64,000 nt of DNA from NCBI GenBank assembly GCA_964035545.1, contig OZ037767.1, forward strand, positions 4,959,680-5,023,679, written 5' to 3'. The DNA is from Bugula neritina (Eukaryota > Bryozoa > Gymnolaemata > Cheilostomatida > Bugulidae). The notes under the pieces are model-generated. The model was given only the letters and a program-made list of their open reading frames with translations. It did no database searches and had not been told where the DNA came from. A program made the position numbers and the translations under genes. Within the stretch, counting starts at the first letter, position 1; each line of letters begins with the position of its first letter. Positions 46,224-64,000 of the stretch are shown here, piece after piece.

Positions 46224-46945
46224 TTCTCAGCAATAAAATTATATTTGTATAAATTCCTTGTTTGTGCATCTAGAACAATGTATATACAGTCATTTATGTG
46301 CAAAATTATTTTGTACTTATGCAATGTCTATAAAAGTTTTATTATCACTGGATGCAATTGATTAAGAAAATATATAACCATTATGCATGTTTATATGATT
46401 TATATTATACAGAATTTTGTCCTGTGTAAAACAAATGCGGTTATGTAAAGTATTTATGAAAAAAATTAAAATATTTGTTAATGATTTTTAAAGAAATTAT
46501 TATCCAGGGTAAAATGTAATTATGGTAGTTTTTTGTCCAAGGTATTAGAAAGATAAACTTGTTGGTTTATAATTTATATATTTACCATGCAATTCAATGT
46601 ATATAAAATGAAGATATAAATTTGATATAAATAGCTTTCATTAATGCTTTGTAGCAATGATTGCAATTTTTTTCTAAATAGAATATGTACTCTCTGTTAA
46701 ATACATGGCTTAAAAGTTTGCACTTTCAATTGTGTTTATAAACAAACGTAATTTTATAATGTCAAACATTTTTTTGATCTGGCTTTAATTGAATGTAGAC
46801 TATCATTTTTGTAACATATGGCAGTATTTTATTTGTAATTTATTATAAGTTAAATATATTTAAATTTAAGTGTATTTGAATAATATTATAATTTATAGTA
46901 TGCAGCAGTCACAACTGAATTGATTTCAGTTTTCATCTAAAGCTG

Positions 46946-47472
<527 letters not shown>

Positions 47473-47943
47473 CATGCAACTAATTTCGGAGTTCAAAAGT
47501 AAGGAAGTACCACAGAAGGGTGAGGAAAAAGCGAAGAGAGCAAGCTGCAACAAGAATTAATTCCTAATTGCTAAACACCAAAAAGGCATTACCATTGTCG
47601 ATATGAAATAGATGCTTTCTATCTCTATAGAAACTGGGAAAGCTAATAATAGTATTATTATTTTATTGGTTATAATAATTGAGAAAAATGAACATAAATG
47701 CCTAAAAGCAACGAAATAAATCTATTGGTTAATTTTGAAATGCCTGAAACCACAAAATAATTTTAAAAATGTGTAATATTCATACAATGTTATGTTGAAG
47801 CTGCAGCCTCAACATAAACTTATGACAATTGAGCATTGTTCTAATTATTTTGTGGTATCACGAATAATTGCTATGAGCAAAAAATTCTTGACTAAAATTG
47901 TTATCCAATAAGATGATTATAAGTTAGCGATGAAGCCATTACC

Positions 47944-48022
47944 GGCCAATTAAAAAGTTTCGATTGTCTTCCGATTGTTCTTTTTCGTATAAAAGGAAGC
48001 AGATTTTGATGAAAAATCAGTC
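47944..48022 (+). promoter_or_regulatory. CCAAT, TATA and Inr core promoter
   Basis: CCAAT at 47946-47950, TATAAAAG at 47988-47995 and an initiator TCAGTC at 48017-48022. The distance from the first T of TATA to the A of the initiator is 31 bases, the standard spacing. The predicted 5' untranslated region is about 64 bases. Confidence 0.75.
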
Positions 48023-48082
48023 GAGCTTAATTGTCAAAACCATACCTACAGCTAGAAAGACTACAGAGAAACAATTTAAAAG

Positions 48083-49347
48083 ATGTCCGAAGTAACTACA
48101 GAAATTCAGCCCAGTATGATACCAGTGATAAGGGAGGAGAGTCAATTGGACTGGAAATCACACCAAAACAGCGAAGACATGTACGTTATTGTCCCAGATA
48201 GAAGGCCACCGTCGGACATAGACCATTATAGTAAGTAGATTTTATGTTTATAATATTAGTTGTTGTATTCAAACCAAATTCATTATACATGGTGTGGCCC
48301 CAGACTGCATTTAAAATAAGAAATGCCGCAAATAATTCAATAAATTTATATATAGACTGTATATAATTCTCTTGGCCCAAGCATACGTATTTAACTTGTT
48401 TCATTGGGCTTAAAGAGTTTAGCTGCAGTGCTGTAATATGCACTATTTTTTTTTAGTGGATTCCACAGAAAACCTAAAGGATAAGATTTGGTCATTAAAC
48501 CATAATGGTAAGTATTCAAGACATTTCAAAACTAACAGCACTGAACATGCCATGGCACAACCATCACGCTAACTACAGAGTATGTTGATATGAATATTCA
48601 CATTTAAACATGTACAGTATTTCCCAGAGATAACACTCCATGATTTTGTGATCTTGCAGATACCCATATGGATGCGGTGGCGAATGCCACAGTGCAGGCA
48701 ATCAAGAAGCGTTACCTGCACTGGAGATTGTGGGAAGAAGGAAGACTGGTGTACCCTCTGAAAATGAGAGATCAGCTCCTAAACATGAGTCACCACACCA
48801 GACAGGGTACACCAGTCTGGTGTCTTCCCACAACAGTGGGTAAGTCAATAGTTATGTTGTTGAGATACCAAGCTGATAGGAACATGCTAACAAAGTAACA
48901 GCACTTGTATGTATTAGATCGATAACAAATGCACGAGAGGAAAATATTGTAGTATGTCACCATGCTCAAATATTCATGTAGTATTCGTATTAGTACTATG
49001 TTAGTATACTGTTAGTGTATCAACTGTGTATCTCAATATTTGTAGAAGTGGTTGAAACAGCCCAAGCTGTCACAAGATCTATCGAGCAGGGTGGCCGGCT
49101 GAGACGAGCAGATGTAAGGCAGTGGCAGACCCATGAAGTAAGTATAAGAGTATGCTATTATCTTCTGCATATCTTATATCACTGCTCACTCGCTACTTCG
49201 TTTTGTTTTATCATACTTTTGCACCTTGTAGTAATTTGATTAATTTATTTACAGGAATACAGCACACTAAAAAAAGTGGGTATTTGTGCTGCTGTGGGTC
49301 TAGCTGCCACTGCCTTAGGGTATGCTGCCTATAAAACATTCTTTTGA
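48083..49347 (+). CDS. Unrecognised tail-anchored protein
   Basis: I do not recognise a family. Exons 48083-48230, 48457-48507, 48660-48839, 49046-49137, 49255-49347 encode 187 residues with clean phases. The N-terminal 75 residues are acidic and polar without a signal peptide (MSEVTTEIQPS). The middle, from THMDAVANATVQAIKKRY, looks helical and basic, with WRLWEEGRLVYPL. Residues 165-183 (VGICAAVGLAATALGYAAY) form a short Ala/Gly-rich hydrophobic segment followed only by KTFF, flanked by KK: the layout of a tail-anchored protein of mitochondria or ER. BCL-2-family and BNIP3-like proteins share such a tail, but I see no reliable BH motif; GGRLRRADVRQW is only vaguely BH3-like. A strong TATA/Inr promoter precedes it. 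AATAAA lies at 49465-49470. Confidence 0.8.
48731..48830 (+). repeat. 27-bp inverted repeat inside a coding exon
   Basis: 48731-48757 and 48804-48830 are reverse complements at 23 of 27 positions, with 15 contiguous matching bases next to the 46-base loop (arms AGACTGGTGTACCCT and AGGGTACACCAGTCT). It lies wholly within exon 3 of the tail-anchored gene and would make a strong hairpin in the mRNA. Confidence 0.9.
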
Positions 49348-50439
49348 GCAGCATACCCGCTCGTCTCAGCCCAGAAGATCTTGGTCACCCTGCGGGCAAC
49401 CACTTCCACCGGCATTCGTCACCGCGAAATATATTTGTTATTTATTGTTATGTTTTTTTTGGTAAATAAAAACTTTTTGTCCATGTTCAATGAATGGTTT
49501 TGTATTGTACAAAAAATGAAACGGCATTTAAAAAATAATTGCATTCAAATTCCATTCCATATTCCAAATCAAAATAATATTACCTGAAATAAAGTAGCAC
49601 TGTTTGTGAGCATGGTAACAAGCATATTATATATTTGACGCTGTCATTGGTCCATTTGGTCAATAAATCAACAATAATGTAAATCTCCCCAAAAGTAATC
49701 AACATTACAGGAGTGTTGACCATCAAACAGAATAAAATGGAATAATAAGCAAAGCCAGCAGCACAATTGTGCATTAATTCTCTTGCAACTGAGAAACACA
49801 GACTCAAAAACCACACTACAGTGTTGTATAAATCCCAGTGCAACGTCTTGTTAGTATTGTATTATAATGTATAATCTCTTAGGATCCATATAACATGTAC
49901 AGGTAGAATGTAGAGACATATAACTTCACACAGTTTACAAGTGAACTTCTCGTCCCAAGTCACATTTATATAAGTAAGCATATTATTTTACTATTCTTAC
50001 AATACCAAAATGCATTTTAGACATCTGCATAGAGAATAGGTGTTACAAAAGACAATTTATGTCATGACATTACCTGATGTTTATTGATGGGAAATAACAA
50101 AAATAATACAAGGAAAAAATAATAGAAGTCAAGTACCCCAAACAACAAAACTGTTGAAAAATTTGTCTAGTAACATTTTTCAAAAATAAGCATTGCCTAA
50201 TATAATAGAACTCACAATAAGTAAAGATAAGATTGCCTAAACAATTGTACACTAGATGGGTGATCCTTGGGAGCAAGAACCTGCGGATAAATCAGAACTG
50301 ACAAAATATCTCATAGCATGAGAGTAACAGGAGTATATTGTAATTTATATGTAATCTATGGAGAGAACTGGCAGTGATGAGCTTCATTAGCATACAAGAT
50401 TATGAAAAAATGAAATGAATGCTATGATAAACCTGCTCA

Positions 50440-50600
50440 CAGGCGACAAGCACCTGCTCACAGGCGACAAGCACCTGCTCACAGGCGACAAGCACCTGCT
50501 CAAAGGGGACAAGCACTTGCTCACAGGCGACAAGCACCTGCTCACAGGCGACAAGCACCTGCTCACAGGCGACAAGCACCTGCTCACAGGTGACAAGCAC
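50440..50600. repeat. 20-bp minisatellite, array 1
   Basis: About eight copies of CACCTGCTCACAGGCGACAAG-like 20-bp units. A second array of the same unit (CTGCTCACAGATGACAAGCA types) lies at 50719-50847, next to the ABCC stop codon. The left ABCC gene has a single related unit at the equivalent place (about 6893-6917). Confidence 0.95.
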
Positions 50601-50718
50601 TCACAATAAGTAAAGATAATATTGCCTAAAGTCCTAAAAAATTGTACATATGTGATCCTTGGGAACAAGAGCCTGCGGATAAATCTCTCCTTCCAGACTG
50701 ACATAATCGGATGAGAAG

Positions 50719-50847
50719 GCGACAAGCACCTGCTCACAGGTGACAAACACCTGCTCACAGGTGACAAGCACCTGCTCACAGATGACAAGCACCTGGTCAC
50801 AGATGACAAGCACCTGCTCACAGATGACAAGCATCTGCTCACAGATG
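50719..50847. repeat. 20-bp minisatellite, array 2
   Basis: Six to seven units of the same 20-mer as the array at 50440-50600, starting 13 bases past the ABCC stop on the minus strand, so the repeats would be within the 3' untranslated region. Confidence 0.95.
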
Positions 50848-50859
50848 TCAGGATATAAA

Positions 50860-63506
<12,647 letters not shown>

Positions 63507-64000
63507 CTATAATCATATGTTAGACTCATGAGTAACACAATGATAAGAAACTTTTAAAGTGTGTTGTATAATTTACACATTTGGTAATGTAAGTGGCAGG
63601 TAAATCGGTGTCAATGATGGAATTGTAGATGTTTATGTAGCATAATGACACCCACAATATAACAAATCCATTAAACTTGCACTCATCGTGTAATGTAAAT
63701 AAGAGCATGTTTTATAAGTTCTCAGAATTGTCAACTCAAAAACTAGGGAACATTTTTTACAACCCATAATCTCATTTTCTTTTTACATGATTGAGGCTTT
63801 CTACTCCAATCTAGTTCACATACAACAGAGCTATAAACTTAATAAAAGCTATAATTTTCTTTGCTATCAATATTTTCTACAATCATGAATGCTTCTTGAA
63901 TCTCTCACCCATAAACCTTTTTTTAAAACCATTTATTTATAAATGTGATATCCCTGAATATTCCACGACAGATGTGTTTGAAATGTCGCATGTGCTTTAC
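63507..64000. other. Right ABCC intron, 5' side
   Basis: Upstream of the exon 63399-63506 on the minus strand. I find no further ABCC exon here; TMD0 coding sequence before MLPLLLVGLN must lie beyond the window. Confidence 0.6.

Larger units (their letters stand above)
49348..50859. other. Convergent 3' flanks, tail-anchored gene and right ABCC
   Basis: The 3' untranslated region of the tail-anchored gene ends near 49470. On the minus strand the ABCC 3' flank runs from 50859 down; an AATAAA on that strand is at 50080-50085. Segments at about 50211-50300 and 50601-50701 are two copies of the block found once after the left ABCC gene at about 6955-7040. Arrays of a 20-bp unit lie between and beside them. 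Confidence 0.65.

Noticed and set aside
49097-49125. BH3 motif in the orphan tail-anchored protein
   Set aside because: GGRLRRADVRQW lacks the Leu-x3-Gly/Ala-Asp spacing of a BH3 helix; calling it BCL-2-like would be guesswork.

Overview
The window is AT-rich nuclear DNA from an animal. Every gene is split by short to medium GT-AG introns. The gene set is metazoan: DCST1, ADCK1, calcineurin B, eEF1G, COA4 and an opsin that keeps the retinal-binding lysine. A true opsin lysine argues against sponges and placozoans, and the protein and intron style suggests an invertebrate. I cannot name the species.

Layout: (1) 1-6881, plus strand: the 3' part of an MRP1-type ABCC transporter gene. (2) 9339-14248, plus: an ADCK1-like mitochondrial atypical kinase, complete in nine exons. 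(3) 15096-23607, plus: a DCST1-like membrane RING E3 ligase, complete in sixteen exons. (4) 23771-26883, minus: eEF1G, tail to tail with DCST1, their 3' ends probably overlapping. (5) 28652-31732, plus: calcineurin B. (6) 35902-36706, plus: a small gene that looks profilin-like, first exon not found. (7) 36846-37408, plus: COA4, a twin CX9C cytochrome oxidase assembly factor. (8) 38556-46223, plus: a full opsin. (9) 48083-49347, plus: an unrecognised 187-residue protein with a C-terminal membrane anchor behind a textbook TATA/Inr promoter. (10) 50860-63506, minus: a second ABCC gene, nearly complete, whose 5' end lies beyond the window.

The two ABCC genes are close paralogues pointing at each other from the two ends of the window. 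Nearly every shared exon has the same length and introns also align, so this is a DNA-level inverted duplication with about 44 kb of unrelated genes between the copies. A third ABCC piece, a broken exon 14 with adjoining intron, lies at about 47.0-47.2 kb. Comparing the copies dates later events: a tRNA-derived SINE with a 10-bp target-site duplication sits in one copy and the matching site is empty in the other, and two sequences present once beside or in the left gene have grown into tandem arrays in the right one.

The single-copy genes between the paralogues are mostly unrelated housekeeping or sensory genes with no sign of operon-like joint function. ADCK1 and COA4 are both mitochondrial; the others act in translation, calcium signalling, ubiquitination and light or ligand sensing. 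Exon borders were read by eye from splice signals and reading frame, so single-base errors are possible, notably at about 1780 and 58415.
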